This document shows, one piece after another, positions 1 through 15,500 of a stretch of DNA of 64,000 nucleotides (position 1 is the stretch's first letter; every line of letters starts with the position of its first letter). The translations under genes and the position numbers were made by a program. The notes under the pieces were generated by a model. The model searched no databases. It saw only the letters and a list, made by a program, of their open reading frames with translations, and was not told the origin of the DNA. Source of the DNA: Siphlonurus alternatus (taxonomy: Eukaryota; Arthropoda; Insecta; Ephemeroptera; Siphlonuridae). The stretch spans positions 22,584,229 through 22,648,228 of the forward strand of contig OX463780.1 in assembly GCA_949825025.1 (NCBI GenBank). Reading direction: 5' to 3'.

Positions 1-579
1 GGCACGGAAACTCTATAGCGCAGTAATTGCTGCCGTGGTGCATTATGATGTGTTCAGTATGGGCTGCTACTCCTGCAATGGAGTTATAAAGCTTCTTAGT
101 GGTCACCACAAGTTACCGAGTTTGTCCTCCCTCATCAGTGCACAGGGCAAATACGAGGTCACTCAATGAGGAGTGAGATCACTGGTTGCCGCCACTTCCA
201 CATCAGTCTTGGCACGGTCTTCGAGCTGTCAAGATGCGATGAACCAGAGAGGAAACTGTGTACGAGTGAAGTGATGGATATGGATTACAGTGATTTGTGT
301 ACTAAAATTATAATATAGTTGTGCTATATTACATCCATAAATTAGAAATCGTTTGTGTTTAAAAAAAATAATAAAGAAACTGAGTGAAATAAAACAGTTT
401 CACAAATACTTATATATAAAAATAATGTTCTCCAAATAAATGTTTCAATTGATTGACAGTTGAAGAGGTCAATATATTATTAACACGTGTCAGTCAATAG
501 TGTGGGAGTATTTTCTGAGTACAAGGTCTACACAAAAGGTGCATGTAACATCGAGGGTCATCAGGTTTTACGTTACGCG
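1..579 (+). other. Upstream/5' leader region of Ankfn1
   Basis: No complete coding region is visible. Positions 1-300 are more GC-balanced than the AT-rich stretch 300-480 and could be transcribed leader or promoter. The frame of the first coding exon stays open upstream to a TAA at 481-483, so the ATG at 580 is the first in-frame ATG after a stop. A further upstream coding exon joined at an acceptor such as the AG near 499-500 cannot be excluded. Confidence 0.35.
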
Positions 580-3500
580 ATGGAGGTGGAACGTCGAACC
601 TCCTCAGGCCCTCGAAGAGCAAGCTCGGTGCGTATGTCACTTCGTTTGATGGCATTACCAGCTCGATGGACTGCAAGACAAATAACCAATATTTATCATC
701 ACCATAGTCACCATGAGGAGATACAAAATGGTCAATATTTTAGTAGTCATGGAGAACATAATGAGCACCAACATGGACACATAGGTCGTTTAACTCTGAC
801 CATGGTTCCTCCAATATCACCGAGCATACACAAAAGTCATCCTGACCTTTCAACTCTACCGTTCATGACCGTGGAAGAAGAAGATGAGGATTATTATGAT
901 TATTATACACCAATCAGTACACCGGTTACGCCTACTGCACCGAAAATACCTTCACCAAATTCACCAATTAGTTATCATCCTGGATTTGCTACTCTTATAA
1001 GACATAGAAGAGGTTCTATGCCAGTTCGAGGTAATGATTACTACCTTAGAAAAATAACAATAACTGATATTATTTATTGTATAGACGTGTTTTTTAATGT
1101 AATTTTCTTTCAGATTTTACATTTAATATCAGGTTATGTTTTCACTATGCTATTTTGTGATTTTGTAGAATGCACTGCGATTTCCGTTACAGTAATAAAT
1201 CTATACAGTAGTATTTTTTTTAATAATTGCGTAATAGACGAGTTCAGGTTTAGACCCGGCTCTTTGCAATCTAAATTAACAGAGTTAAGTCGGGCTTAAG
1301 CTAGGCTTAAATTCAGACTTCATCTATAGAGGGTAATACATTTACCGATAACAATTATGTGACTTTTAAAGGTAATTAATATATTGAGCTAAAATTTGCA
1401 GCATTGAAGTTATATTATAATTAAAACGTTAATTAATTAATTTCTGAAAAATCTTTGCCTCAGATTTAAAGATGAATAACTACAAAAAAAAAACATTTAT
1501 AGGAGATTGACCCTCGAATGCTGTCTTATCTGAACGGATAAGATTGAAAGTTCCTTGATGTTTTTTTAACTGTAGAAATTTTTAATGCTGACAGGTGACG
1601 AATTATATTAATATTTTATATTAAATTTCTTACATTTGTGTGTATATATCACTGATCATATGAAAAATTATTTCACCATCAAAATATTAAGCGTTATAAT
1701 CAAGCACAAAGCCATATAAACATTAAAACCTAACCATAAGAAGAAAAGTGGTCAGAAAAAAAAATCAGTCGAAATTAATTATTTTATTATTAGTGCTAAG
1801 CTAGCAGGTTGCAAAAGTTATCGCAACATCTGGTATCGTTATAGCGATTTAGTTCTCCAAAATTCACGCTACGGAGAACATAGTTACAAGTCATTATCGC
1901 TTCGCTGCTTCGGAATAGCAGCAACTTTATATCCTGTAAATAAACACAACAATAATCATCAGTACAGGTGGTAAGATTGAGGAGGCCGTGACAACAAACA
2001 AAAGCACCGTCCCACTATAGAGGGAATCTTGCGTAGGTAACAAATATTTAACAGACAGAAATGGAAAAATAATGTTACAGATTGATAGCAGTAAATTTTG
2101 GGAAAGAATTAAATAAAAAAAAGTTGAATTTATTTATCATGCTGTGCCAGGGAAAAATGTTATGATTGTCATGTTACTAAAATACTGCACTGGAAATAGT
2201 TATCATGAAGTAAATTAAAACATGATATAACCATTTTTAATAAAAAGTAAAAATGTTTAAGGAAGCTGATGCAAATGTTATATATTTAAAAAGAGTGATG
2301 AGGTGATGACAATCTTTTTAAAGGAAATTAAACCACGTAAATATTTGAATTTAATTTATATTTTTGTATTATAATGAATATCATATCGTATGGTTACAAC
2401 TCGCGTCAACAGAAACTCAGCTGTTGGAAAATTATGACATCATATATCTTTAAAAATTATATAATCTATATTTCCTTCGAATGCTGTAATCAAATAATAT
2501 AATATTGACGTTTTTTCTCTCTATATTTGAAGTATGTTATTCTATTTGCAAAGTAATGTTGACAAAATTACTATAATCAACATTATACAGTTCAAATGTG
2601 TATGAAGTATACATATACGTTGATCAAACAAATTTTATGGCATCATTAATTATTCTAAAATACTCGATAACTTATTTTATTGCATGCCGCTATATATAGC
2701 AATATAGATTATAAGGATACCCTTTTGAACAATTCTTTTGTTAGCCTTATATATATAAATATAATCATTAATGGTCATTTTGACGTCAACTATGTTAGGA
2801 AATTGACTCTTATTATAAAGTAGCAATCCTAGTTTTGAATTGAATAATTGAGATTCTCGATAATAAATTACTTTTTATAAATATTTATAATTTATATCTT
2901 GTGTTGTTCATGCTGTATTTCTTAATCCTCATTATTATGTTATTTCGTTACTAATTATGATTGACATGAGTGTATTTATTACAGTCATAATGTATAAGTA
3001 ATATGATATAATGCATGGATTGATCACCTTGAAAAATAGCCTGACTTCAATATCATAATCTATCGTTTTCTTCAAGTATAAGCAATATTCTATTTTGTAA
3101 TAGGAATAAAAACATGACTATATAAAGATTATTGCAATTTTAAGTTAAAAAAGCATAAATAGTTAAGCAATTAATAAATTTAATAATAAGGAAAAGAAGA
3201 TAACTATAAACTGGGAAACACGTGGCTTTCAATATGGAAATTACAATTGCATGTAATTGACGTCATTAAATAATTAAAAAATTAGTTTCTTGATATCTTG
3301 AACAGATTCAGTATTGATCCAAAAATATCACATGATGTGATGTGAATAAAAAAAGGAAAAGGGTTCCAGCAGTTTATAATAAAAAAAAAAAACTATTTAA
3401 ATTACGGTTACGGTTTTAAGCTGTTAGCTTCGAGACTATAATAATTTAATAACTCGCTGCGTTGTTGCAATTCAATCTTCATTATATTATAGATAAGTAA

Positions 3501-6500
3501 TTAGTGTAATTACGCATACTAACGAGAGTACAATTAATATTTGTAATTAATTTATTGTGTGTTGTTGCAGAGCGGCCGCGCACCGGCATGGAGTTTCTGG
3601 TGGACGGCTTGGCGCTCTCCAAGGCGGGCAAGAAGCGACTCGACAAGCTCAACCGCATCAACATCCACCTCCACGGTACGTGTCGGATCCTTTGTACCTT
3701 AGTGATCTAGCTGCGTGCATTGTTAAGTGCATGTGGATATTCATTTTCTTAAGTTGTAATTAAATCTAGCTATATATTTTTGTCATGATCTATGTCTTTT
3801 TTTTATAATAACTATAGTAAACAATTTTCCTTCGATTTAATATGGCAGTAAAAAACTCTTTACAGATACAAGTATTAACTTACAGTTATAGTTAAAACCT
3901 TCATTTTATAAGAGGTAACGTGAAATGTGCTTTGAATGTCCTGTTATTGTAGTAAACGTCACTGCTTATATTTATGTCAAGCAAACGTCAGGAACATGAC
4001 GTACATCTCAATTTACCGGAAAAACGTTGTATAGTTTACTTGCCGCCTTAAACTCACACCCATAAAACAACAAAGTTATCAGTGATTAAAAAAAATGCCC
4101 CAGCCTTACATTGAAATGGCCTAAATTCTCTTATCACTTCCTGTTCTATATATTTGGACGTTCATCAACAAGACTATAATTGGGCATAGTTTTCTGCAAG
4201 GGTGGTGGGACTCCTCCGATAACAGCTAGAATCCCTAAAAAATACAAGTTCAAGGTGCCCCCTATATTGTATGCAACCCCCGTCTAGCCTCACACAGAGC
4301 TGAGAGTTGTTTTTTTACATGTGAAGAAAGACGAGGAAAAAAATACAATAATGCATCATTGAGCAGCTCGTTTACCTAATTTTCCAACTCGATGACTATC
4401 AAGAGTAATAAGTAGCGCATGATGTGGAAGTTAAGTACTTAGAGGAAGTACCAATAAGCCACACTATCATTGTTATATGGTCACACTCGCAGATGTCACA
4501 ATCTTATAATACCGGAAGTGCAGAGGTGGCAAGGAAGTCAAGCAGCAATATTTTCGTCTAGCGAAACTTACAGTCAAACTTTACATCGAGTTTCACTTTC
4601 AGTTGTCTGTGTTATATTATTTTAATTAATAACAAAAATTAATTGAGATGAAGAGAAAAGTAACACATACGTTACATACCCGTGTACAATGTTATAATTA
4701 GAAGTAACATTAATAAAATAGAAAGCAAAAATTCCTGTAACACGGTTACACGAATGTTTTGTATACAATTTAATATCACTTTGTTAATAGTTGTTGATGC
4801 ATGGTAAACAAAAGGAAAGTGAAACATATAAGCACATGGTGAATGCAAGGAGCGGGCGGGAAGGTGAAAAAAAAACATATTTTAACATACATTTTGGATA
4901 AGATATTGGCAAAACATAAACTATAAAAATTAAATAATATACTAATACAGTAATTTAATTGAGAGCCTGGGGATCAAACGAAATTAAAGACCAATGCACG
5001 TAAAGGTTAGCTTCCTATCTCGTTTCACTGATAACGACCTGTAATGAAAATAATATTTGATTCCGCTTGATCTCCAGGCTGCCGTTATATAGCTGACATT
5101 TATATGTGTGCGTATATCCTACTGACTTTATTTTCAATCAACCTATATCTAAATTCAATTTATTTATAATTTAATTTTCCGAAAATTTTAATTTGAGTGC
5201 TAAAGTTATGGATGTCTTATAGAAAAATCACGATGAAAAGTAAAGTAATCCTTATTATTTATTATTGAAAAAAAATATATATCCAAACTTACATAAACGC
5301 ATAATAATGAGTTACATTCGTAAAATACTAAGTAATACAGCTAAAATTTAATAGTCTTACAGGCGCATAATTCATTGCAAGCCTTTTAGAAAAGAGTTCT
5401 GCTTATCAGAATCCGACAGCTAAAATTTATGATTTTTTGCCAGCTAGTCTAAGAGAAATGGATAATATTTAATATAATAATATATTAGTATTTAATATTA
5501 AATAATATATTAATTATTAATTAATTAAATAATATTAATTTAATATTAATATTTAAAAATAATTTAAAGAATATTCTCAGTAACAAAGAAATGTGTCTGT
5601 CAAAATGTATTTTACTAATAAGTTGCCAGAAGAAGTCTTGTGTAGTGCTATTTTTTTTTAGTTTTTTTTTTTTCTTATTAATTGCATGTATTCTTATTTT
5701 AATATTATGGATGCTATTGTTGCTGTTGTTGATTGTGTCTTCGTTTTCTATTATTTTTTTTATATTGACGTAATCCATGTTGTACTTGTATAACCAGTAG
5801 TTGGATAAAAATAAAATGAAATGATTGCAGTAAAGAAATCTAATTTTAGTTTTGAAATTATTTACAAATTACATCCTTGTGCGTATTATATATTTCTTAA
5901 TTTTTCAATATATCCTGGTCTAGCTGGCCTTTAGAGAGAACGTGCTGAAAGTAGCAGACGATGAACGCTACGAGGAGGCGGTCCCTCCAGCACGTCAGAC
6001 ACGCGTGTCAGAGTGCTCTGCTGCTGATGACGATGAAGCCCCACGTTGTAAATGATGTCTCCTTGTTTGCAGCGCTCTTCGCCGCGGTCGAACATGGACA
6101 CGTGGACAAGGCGCGAACCATCCTCGAGTCCACCGACATCGACGTCAACAAGTGAGTAGAAACAATACACCTCGGGATAGCAAGAACGTTACTCTGTTTG
6201 TTATCCTTTTGTCACTGCGGTATTAAACGTTAATTTATTTTTATGTAATTGATAACATGAAGCTTGGAATGGCTCGTTTATATATATAGATAGGAACATC
6301 ACACTATTAATTAATAATGTTGTACCTAAGCAATACAATATATATTACATGTATTATTTTTTTATTATGCGCATATATAACTAAATATTTAATATTGCGA
6401 GTTGTCTCGTAACTTCAAATAATTAAAAATATTCAATTATCACATTGTAGATTATTTACATTGGAAAAATATTACATTTCCAACAAATCCAGTCGCTATA

Positions 6501-9500
6501 AAATGTAATTAGAACATTCCTGTGGTACATTATACTGACAACAACTCGCGGCATCTCCCTGTATGTCCTGATTGAGGTGTTGACATATCGGTGACATTAC
6601 TGACATTGTTGACGTTGTTGCCCGCAGCATCAACAGCGATGGACTGTCACCGCTGGACGTGGCGGTGCTCAACAATAGCAGACCCATGGCCAAGATGCTG
6701 ATGGCGTTCGGAGCCCAGGAGGGCAGCCAATGTGAGTAACGATGAATACATTTCGTGTCACGGACCTGTTTAAAGCTGATGAACTCGAGATGGCAAATGG
6801 TTCCTTATAGTTGTCTCCGCGTCATTATTTTGTAAGAAAGTTCAGGTGGCACCCTATAGCTACTTATATATATTTAACTTCACGCGCGATTGTGACGTCT
6901 GAGGATGACAAAGGGGCGTAACTGACATTTATTTATCCCGTTCATACCTTGATAATACGCGAGAGAGATAGCTTTGTATACTTGTATTGTCATGCAGTCA
7001 TAAAGCAATTTAACTTTTATCCATCTCCTAAATTCGAGGATTATTGTGTTCTCTATTTCGAGATCTTCGTGCCTACTGCTGCCACACTAACAGAAAATAA
7101 TTACTGCCGTACAGATAAATTGATTACTAAAACTCTCATTTTCAGATTGTATATATCTTGTTACCCCACAGTTAAAAAATTATACTATCAAGACTATATT
7201 TTTTAAATGAACTCAGTACCTATAGTAATTTAGCATATATATTTTTATCATTTTTATTTAGTACCTGATTGTGATATCAAATTTTTGCACTCAAAATGTT
7301 TCTAGGCTAAAATCTAGCTATAAGTTCTCTGTAAACATGGCCAATATTTACCAATTATGTTGATTTACCTGATGGCTTCTGAGATAATGCTCTATAGTGC
7401 ATAAGAGCCATTGATACGTGACTCCATGTTTCATCGTGCATGCAAGTCTCTATATATAATCAATACGTTACACATTGTAGTCAGTTATCTTACCTTTCGT
7501 TAGTATAATAAAATTTCTCTACTGCATGTTGTAAAATCATATATGCCATGGTTCTAGTCTGTTTATTAATTGGATTTACGTCATTTTTAATAACACAAAT
7601 GAAAATGAAGTTAACCCAATTCCATTTTAAGCAAAGTAGTTCAGTGTGACATGCATGTCTTCTTAATAACCTTTTTGTTTTTGTTTTTTAATTTATTTCT
7701 AAAATAATTGGGATTGCAAAATATATAGTTTAAAATTTACATTTTGTAATTTGTTTTCTAGTTAAGCTAGAGAGAAAAACTTATAATTATGATATTACCT
7801 TGCATGGACAGAGGAAAATTTTTGTATTTGCAATTTGCATATCAAAATTGAGTAGTATATATTATATTTTTATTATTATGGAACATGATGTATTATATTG
7901 GTGGACAAATAAAGCGAACAACCTAATTACTGTGTTGTTCAAATTAAGAATCAACTCTTTAAATCATTCATGCATATTGTAAAAACAAGAGAAAAAAGTT
8001 TCTTTCAGGCTAATTATATATTGCAGAAAATGTTTTATATTTAGCTTATAGTTTTTTAAAATTAATATCTATAATACAAAAATATTCAACAATTTGTAGG
8101 GAATATACTCACTGTCATGACAGTTGAAATTACTAATAAACACACCATTTGTATAATAAAAAGTAATTGGAAGTACAATTTACAAATTAAGTTGCCATTT
8201 TTTGCAGTCGATACGCGAGAAGCACTGGGGTCACACCTGTCCCGTCTCCTGAGTGAAGCGGAAGCTCGTCTTCAGGAGATGGCCCTTCAGCCTCCTGAGG
8301 CGGGTCCAGACCCAAATGTGGGGGTGGGCGGTGCTGTGGGAGGCTCGGAGAAGCAGCGGCTCATCTGGGAACGGCGGGTTCGAGGACTCAAGAAAATGTT
8401 ACTCGGCTTCGACCAAGCCCGTGAGTGTTAGACACGTTCGCCACGTGGACAAGTCTGACACGTGTTTTGATGTGCAGGACCGCCGGATGAACCCTCGCTG
8501 GTGGCGCTTGACGTCACGGGGACCACCATAGTCACCGTTCGCTTCCAGGAACCAGACTTTCAGGACAACGCCATCTGCACCAAATACAAAGGTAATTTTA
8601 TCAACATTATTGAAATACTGTTGAAATTTTAATAATTTATTTTTTTTTTAGTTCAAATATCTTGTTATTAATAATTACAGAATTATTAATCAACGTTTAT
8701 AAATTAAATGGAAATAAAATTACTCCTAAAATTACCTGCCTGACTATATCCGAGGGAGTTACGTGTTACATAGCAGGCGTCACAGAGCGTCACAATAGTG
8801 ACGTGTCAATGCAGCTGGTGTGACAGGGCGGTGCTCGCGGTGTTTCAGTGCAGTGGAGTCACGGCGCGGAGTTCAGCCTGCTGGCGGGCGAGCGAGAGCT
8901 GCGGGACGCGCGGGCCGTGGAGATGACCATCAGCGACCTGCTGCAGGGGAGACGCTACTTCTTCCGCGTCTACTGCGGCAACCTCATGGGCTACGGTCCA
9001 CACAGGAACGCCGTGCCCGCCTCTGTGGTGCCCTCAAGTAAGTCACTGCATGACAATGACATATTATATCTAAAATTTTGTACATCCCGCCTCAGAACCT
9101 TAGGAAACATAAACATTAACAACAGGAGTGCAATAATTTTATTTATACATTACTTTTATTTTATTTATTTCACTTTACTTACTGTATTCCGCCAATTACT
9201 AAATTGCTGAATAGGCGAACTTTACATCGGAATATTCCCTTTATGTTAAACGCAGATGTTCTCCACTGCGCAAACTAGCATGAATTTAACTACTGTTTAA
9301 AAATAATATACTTATAAAATAATTGTATATTATAAATATGTTGAATAGTCTTTTAATAATGATCTATAGCAAGCTTAAATATTATTTTTATATCGTATGT
9401 TTAGTGAATAACATGATTTAAAATAAGAAAGGAACCTAATATTTTGAGACAAATACAATAATTTTATAAACATGCGAAGAATCGGGCATTGCACCAGATA

Positions 9501-12500
9501 AAGTCGCAGTGTATGAGCAGGGAACAGAGATAATAATTATCTCTGTTCCCTGGTATGGGAATGAGTATATAACCATTTATTTACCATAATTACCATTATA
9601 GCATTTCTAACTGACTGTGAGAACATTTTTGGCCCAAAAATGTTCTCAGTTAGAAATGCTATGGTAATTAAATGGTTGCTCATTCTTATACACTGCGAAA
9701 ATTTTGGCTTATATTTATTTTTTTATTTTTTCTTTTTTTTCTTTTTTGCTTTTATGGTGTGTTATTGTGATGGTTGTATATAGCTCGAATTCTTTCAACC
9801 AATAAATAATGTACCAAGATTATATAAGATCAAGCTTCTCTGACACTCTCAGTTTACCTGAGGAAGGGATTGATTATAAAAGTCATGTTCTGATAATATT
9901 GTAACCTATGCAGGCTGGCGGGATATGGAATCTCGGAAGGCTCGCTACACGGGCCGCGTGCACGCACTGGACGACTTGTTCGCACAGACGAAACGAGCGC
10001 GCCCCGAGCACGCCTCCGAGTTGCGAGCACTCGAGGCCTCCCCCGGAGAGACACCGCAGCCGCAGAGGCGCAACCAAAAGAAAACCAAGACCATCAAGCA
10101 GCTCTTCACTGCGGCCTCCAAATTCCAGAAGAACCTCAAAAGGTAAGGTCAAAGGGACAGGAATCAAACACAATCAAGCACACAAAATGCCTTCATAAAA
10201 TGAAAAATTGGAATTGGAAAGACATCAATTCTATAATCAAAATTATAGACCTTTTTTAGTTGAACATATTTTTAATGCATTTGAACACTTGTGCACAGAT
10301 ATAAGACATATTGACGTATTTTTATATGAAATGCAGTATACACTGATGAGATAGCTACACTGATAGGTTTGAACCCTCCCCATTATATTGTGGCTTTGTC
10401 TTGACTTCTAGCTGACCTCTAAATATCCTTACAGGGGCGTGTTCCTGGCATGTTTGCTGTATCACGAAGACAAGGTGCTGGTGACCAATGAAGACTTCCT
10501 ACCCGTCATCGAGGTGGACGATGCGTACCCGAGCTGCATCCACCCTGACTTCCACTGGCTCATGAAGGTAGTCTATCTTCCAAGTGGATAGTCTATTGTA
10601 CATAAATGTTTATTGTTATTTAAAATATGACTACAGAATCTCAAATTTTGTAGCGTCACTATTTTTTTGTTGCTCCAATTTACACACTCAAAATCTAGTT
10701 GTATGTGACGTCATGAACATAAATATGTGCTTATACCTCAATATTGACGGGGTAAACATAAACAAATGCTATAACTGTAAAATCACGTTATATTTGTGTT
10801 TTTTTATGTTACTTAAATTCATCATTGCGTAATTTAAAGACTAATAAGTTAAACTTGTTAACTAAAATATAATTGCTGCATTACCAAATCTGGAATACTT
10901 TTCAAGGTTGCGTGCACGTGGGATGACGTGAAATCGCTAAAACAGGACATGGAGAAAAGTCTGAGCTCGTCCGCCGTCCACTTCCGGGTGAAACTTCTCC
11001 AGGCTGCTAGTCAAATGCAGGTAAGGAGGCTACATTTAACACACTGAACCAATGCAAAATATTTGCTTTTGTCATAAATTAATTTACGATGCGTCATTGC
11101 CATTAGACTTTTTTTTTTGCATACAATGAGAAACAGATGCAAAATTAATAAATTCTCTATGTATGTTAATATTTACAATTGTCTGGTCTCCCTTGTGTTG
11201 CAGACGGCACTGAGCATGCAGGACCTGGGCCAGCTGCACCCACGGCCACTGCGGGACTCTGAAGGCACGCTGGTGCTGTGCACGGTGACTGCGGTGCGCT
11301 CGCCCAAGGCCGTGTCCGTGCTGAACGCTCGCTGGATCCCGCTTAGCAAGGTGCAGCGCCGCCTGCCCGTCGCGCCTACGCCCGAGCAGGAACAGAGCTG
11401 CAACGCCGGAGAGGCGCTCATGACTGCCATTCCAGTGAGTTGTCACCATCCACACTTTAACGGTGTGAGGCAAATTGGAGAAAAAGGGGTCATAATAGAA
11501 GAAGAGGGCTTTTAACACTGCACTCTAAAATATAAATAATCAATATTTAAAATCTGGCTAATAGAAAAATTGGCATTACAATCCGAACTCTCGATTTTCT
11601 GTTGAGACTTGTTTTGTCCTCCGAGGACCTCTCGTGACACCTGCTGTTCTGTGTAGGAGATCATCCAGTACCACCAGCTGAGTGGTACCAAACTGACCCG
11701 CGGACTGTACCTGGGCTACCTCAAGCTCAGGAGCTCCGTAGATCTCATACAAATCCTCGTCTCGAACAGATTGCCAAACGTTCTACCGCACTGCAAAATC
11801 CGAGACAATCCCCACGTGTGCTCGTGAGTATTTTTTGCCTTGCCCTATCAAAGAATGTCGCTTCACTTCAGACCCTATAAATAAAATTTAAAAAATACCA
11901 ATTATTTATTGAATTATTGTTTGGTTTGAGTTACACTCATTGTCAGTTTTTAGTTTCTTTAATATTGAGTTAACAAAATAAAATAGTAATAGAGTTAAAC
12001 CTATGCATATATATTTTTTTATCTACATGCAGTACGATGCAGTATTCAGTTCAACTTGTCATTTAATATGGTATATTATATACTCTAGCACGTTGTGACC
12101 ATTGCTTGATGTCTTTATATTATGAGTATTATGACTGTTTGCCCCGTGACTTCAGAGAGGAGTGGGAGTGGCTGAAGCGACTGAGTGCGCGTCACAAAGC
12201 GGCGGGAGGGCCGGGCAGCGGCAGCGAGGGCGAGGCTGGCGAGGCGGAGGCCGGCGGTGAGCAGGAGCCCGAGGAAGTGGCACCCTCGGAGCAGCAGCGG
12301 GCCTTCACGCGCCTCGTGGCCGCCACGGCGCGCAGGCTGCTCAGCTACATGGAGGTGTCGCAGGAGGACGCTCTCTCACACAGGCAAGTCAGCTGTCAGG
12401 GTAACTACCATGCAGGCTTGAGTGTGTTGTCAAGATATCCTCTTATATATCATCTTTGCGTGCTATCCAAATTCACGTGGAATAATTATTACGATAATTG

Positions 12501-15500
12501 ATTATAATTTGTTTTTAATGCACTTTTAAACTAAAGGATTTTGTATATAACCTCTGAGTTTATCCTTGTTTAAACCTAATATTAACTAATATTTACTGGA
12601 TTCCAAAAACTTTCCGCAAAATTAAATGCATGCAATTTATTTTAAACGTTAAACTCTAAAAAAATTAATATCTATTACGACAGTAAATAAATAGCTATAA
12701 AAGTTATGATTCCCATCCATAATAATTTAGTCCAAATTTTTATTTCAATATTCAGGCAAATTGTGTTCAAAAATTCTATTATATACAATCATGCTAGTTT
12801 CGTAACAAATTTAATATTCCTTTCACCTGCAAATTAAGAGGTCAAATTTTGAGATTTCAAGTGACCCTGTGATCAATCTTTAACAATGACGCATATCTGC
12901 AGACTGTACGACGCGGAGGTGGTGGAGGTGAGCCCCGAGGTGTCATTCCTGGTGGTGGTACCTGCGGCCGAGGCGGTGTGCGCGGTCCCCGGAGCGCGGG
13001 ACCGTGAGGAGCCATTGCTCCGCCGCGAGGACCTGCTGCTACTGCCAGTGCAGGCCTTTGAGATGTCTCATCTGGCCACCTACCAGCGGGACCTCATCTC
13101 CCGGTACGCGCGCCTCAGCTCTATCCTCGAGACAGACACCATCCTGGCGCAGCACACGCACAGAGAGGTCAGTCAACATCCTTTATTTAACTACTCAGGG
13201 TGTGGCGGCGAAATATAGCAAAGTGATCTGTTAAACCCTAATTGAATTTACATTTATAATATCGTAAATAAAACCATAAAAATTCAAGTGACATTGTTTT
13301 AAAAGTATAATGATAATAACGCACGAGCGGCATAACGCTGCAGGTAACTTAAATTTAGTAATTTCAATTTTTTTTTTCTTACTGAAGATTCCATTGTTTG
13401 ATTGATTTACATAAAAATATATTTTAACTTTGAATAATTTTATTTCTATTTATTTTTTTCCGACAATGTAGGAAGTAGGATGCATGAAAGAGGCCAGGAA
13501 TCTGTGGTCATGAAGCAGGAGCCGGAACTTCCTCTGCTTTGCATTGCTTGCGTATTCTTTTACAATATTACAATCCAACTTTTTCAACTTTTCCGTGTTT
13601 TAATTAATGGAAAAATACACCGCAATTACATTAATTTATTAATTAATTGAAATAATAAGTAATTATGCTGTATAATAATTTAATTTAAAAACACACGTCG
13701 TATATATTAGTCTATGTTTATACTGATGACATCGAAACTATAATACGACATTAATTGAAAATTATATATTTAATAATTAAAAACATAACCAAAAACTACT
13801 CAAGACTATAGCTTAACATAGAACGTCATACGTCATTGGAAGCGTATATTGCTATCCAAATCTGTTACATCTTACGCAGTTTTCCGATCTCACATACCCC
13901 ACCGCATACGTTCAGTAAAGTCAAGTGACGTACGCCACTGCGACAGTGCGACTGCAAGGAATTTGTGCTGACATAATTCCTGAACTTTATAGGCATTCTC
14001 GGCCTCCGAGGTGACCACGGCCAAGGACCGGCTCTCGAAGCTGCAGGAGCTACAGACACGTGTCAACGCCACGTGGAAGGGTGCTCGCTGGATCATGGAC
14101 CTGCTGACGTTCGCGAGGGACCGCAATTGCGTGGGTGGCGTACCGCTACGGGCGCTGCTCCCCGCCATGCTGGGCTCGCCAGGACCGGCACCTCCCGTCC
14201 CACCCCCGCACAGCGCGCTGAGACCCCGACAGCACCTACAGCCCCCCACCTCCTCCAGCCCGGCAGGCAGTCGCGGCTCTTGGCCCCCACCCCCGGCGCT
14301 GCTAGGTGAGCTAGTCACCGTCTCGAGTGTCATGCGAACTTGCAGTGACATTCGCATATCTTGCATGATGGAGTTGAAAGTGTATTTCAGTTAAATTGAT
14401 AATCTCATGTGTAAATTTAACATTATTTTAACCTACTGTATGAAACATATTAACGTTTATTTTCCACAGCCCCTCGTGGTGGCGAGCACATGAGCCGCAG
14501 CGAGCAGCAATTGTACCACACCAATATGGAAGACGCGCACATGCCAGCGCAGTCCATGACGTCATCATCTAACGGTGGTATGGGGTTGTTCCCCCCGGTC
14601 TCGGTGTCTCCCTGTTCGGGGGCGTCCAGCTCGTCTCCGTGCCGCCTGCCCCCTTCGCGCTCGGACGACCAACTTCACAAGAGCCGCCGCAAGTCAAGCG
14701 TGCCGTCCGCACTGCTGCTGCGTTCTAGCGGCCACTCCCAAAGCGACTCGACTCTGCCTCAAGGCACACCATCGCCTCGTCGAGCTTCATCGTCATCGTC
14801 TGCCTCGTCCGTATCGGCATTGCTAGGGGCGACACCTCCGCGGCCCGCACTGCCCCCGCCCCCACCCACCGCCTCCGCCTCGTCACTACAGTCGTCTTCG
14901 GCCGAGGACGATGACACGCGCTCAGAGCATGACCCAGAGTCCGAAACAGAGCCGCCGCCACAGGTGCCCAGCTCTGCAATTCTCCAGGTAATGACCCACG
15001 CTACTTGTTTGGTTAACTGTATCGCTGGTCAGAATAGGAAAGTTATATTTCAGCCATCGTGGCGACAGCATTGCAGGAATGAAATCCTGTGTTACTTATA
15101 CTGAATTCTCAGCATATAGCTTAACTTTGACTTTGCATTTCTTGACCATGGATATAATCTTGCTCATAACATCTTAATCATTATATAGTAGGTATATATT
15201 ATATACCTTATAATAGTTATAATTATGCTGTGATCATAAGCCATAAACAATCAAGTGTTATATTTATGTTCACAGTATAGTCGTGTCCATCATTTAAAAA
15301 TCTTACTTAAATTATGATATTTCATACAAATAACTTTGTAAAAAAGGAAAACAAAAAATGTCACTATGTTAACAGAAACTAACTTTTCATATATGGCGTC
15401 CACCTTCCTGTAATAACATGTCTTTTATTGTGATATTTAGTTAAGATTATTATTCAATTTAAAGTGGAATAATTTAAAGACCCAAGTATCACAATGAAAT

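Noticed and set aside
9854..9900. CTGAGGAAGGGATTGATTAT stretch reminiscent of Penelope/RTE element tails (also near 20030)
   Set aside because: Too short and without any element ORF or structure to support a call.
13472..13513. Possible alternative terminal exon of Ankfn1 after TGTAG, reading EVGCMKEARNLWS then stop
   Set aside because: Weak acceptor context, no exon-like composition and no polyadenylation signal close behind; the exon at 13993 continues the conserved protein.
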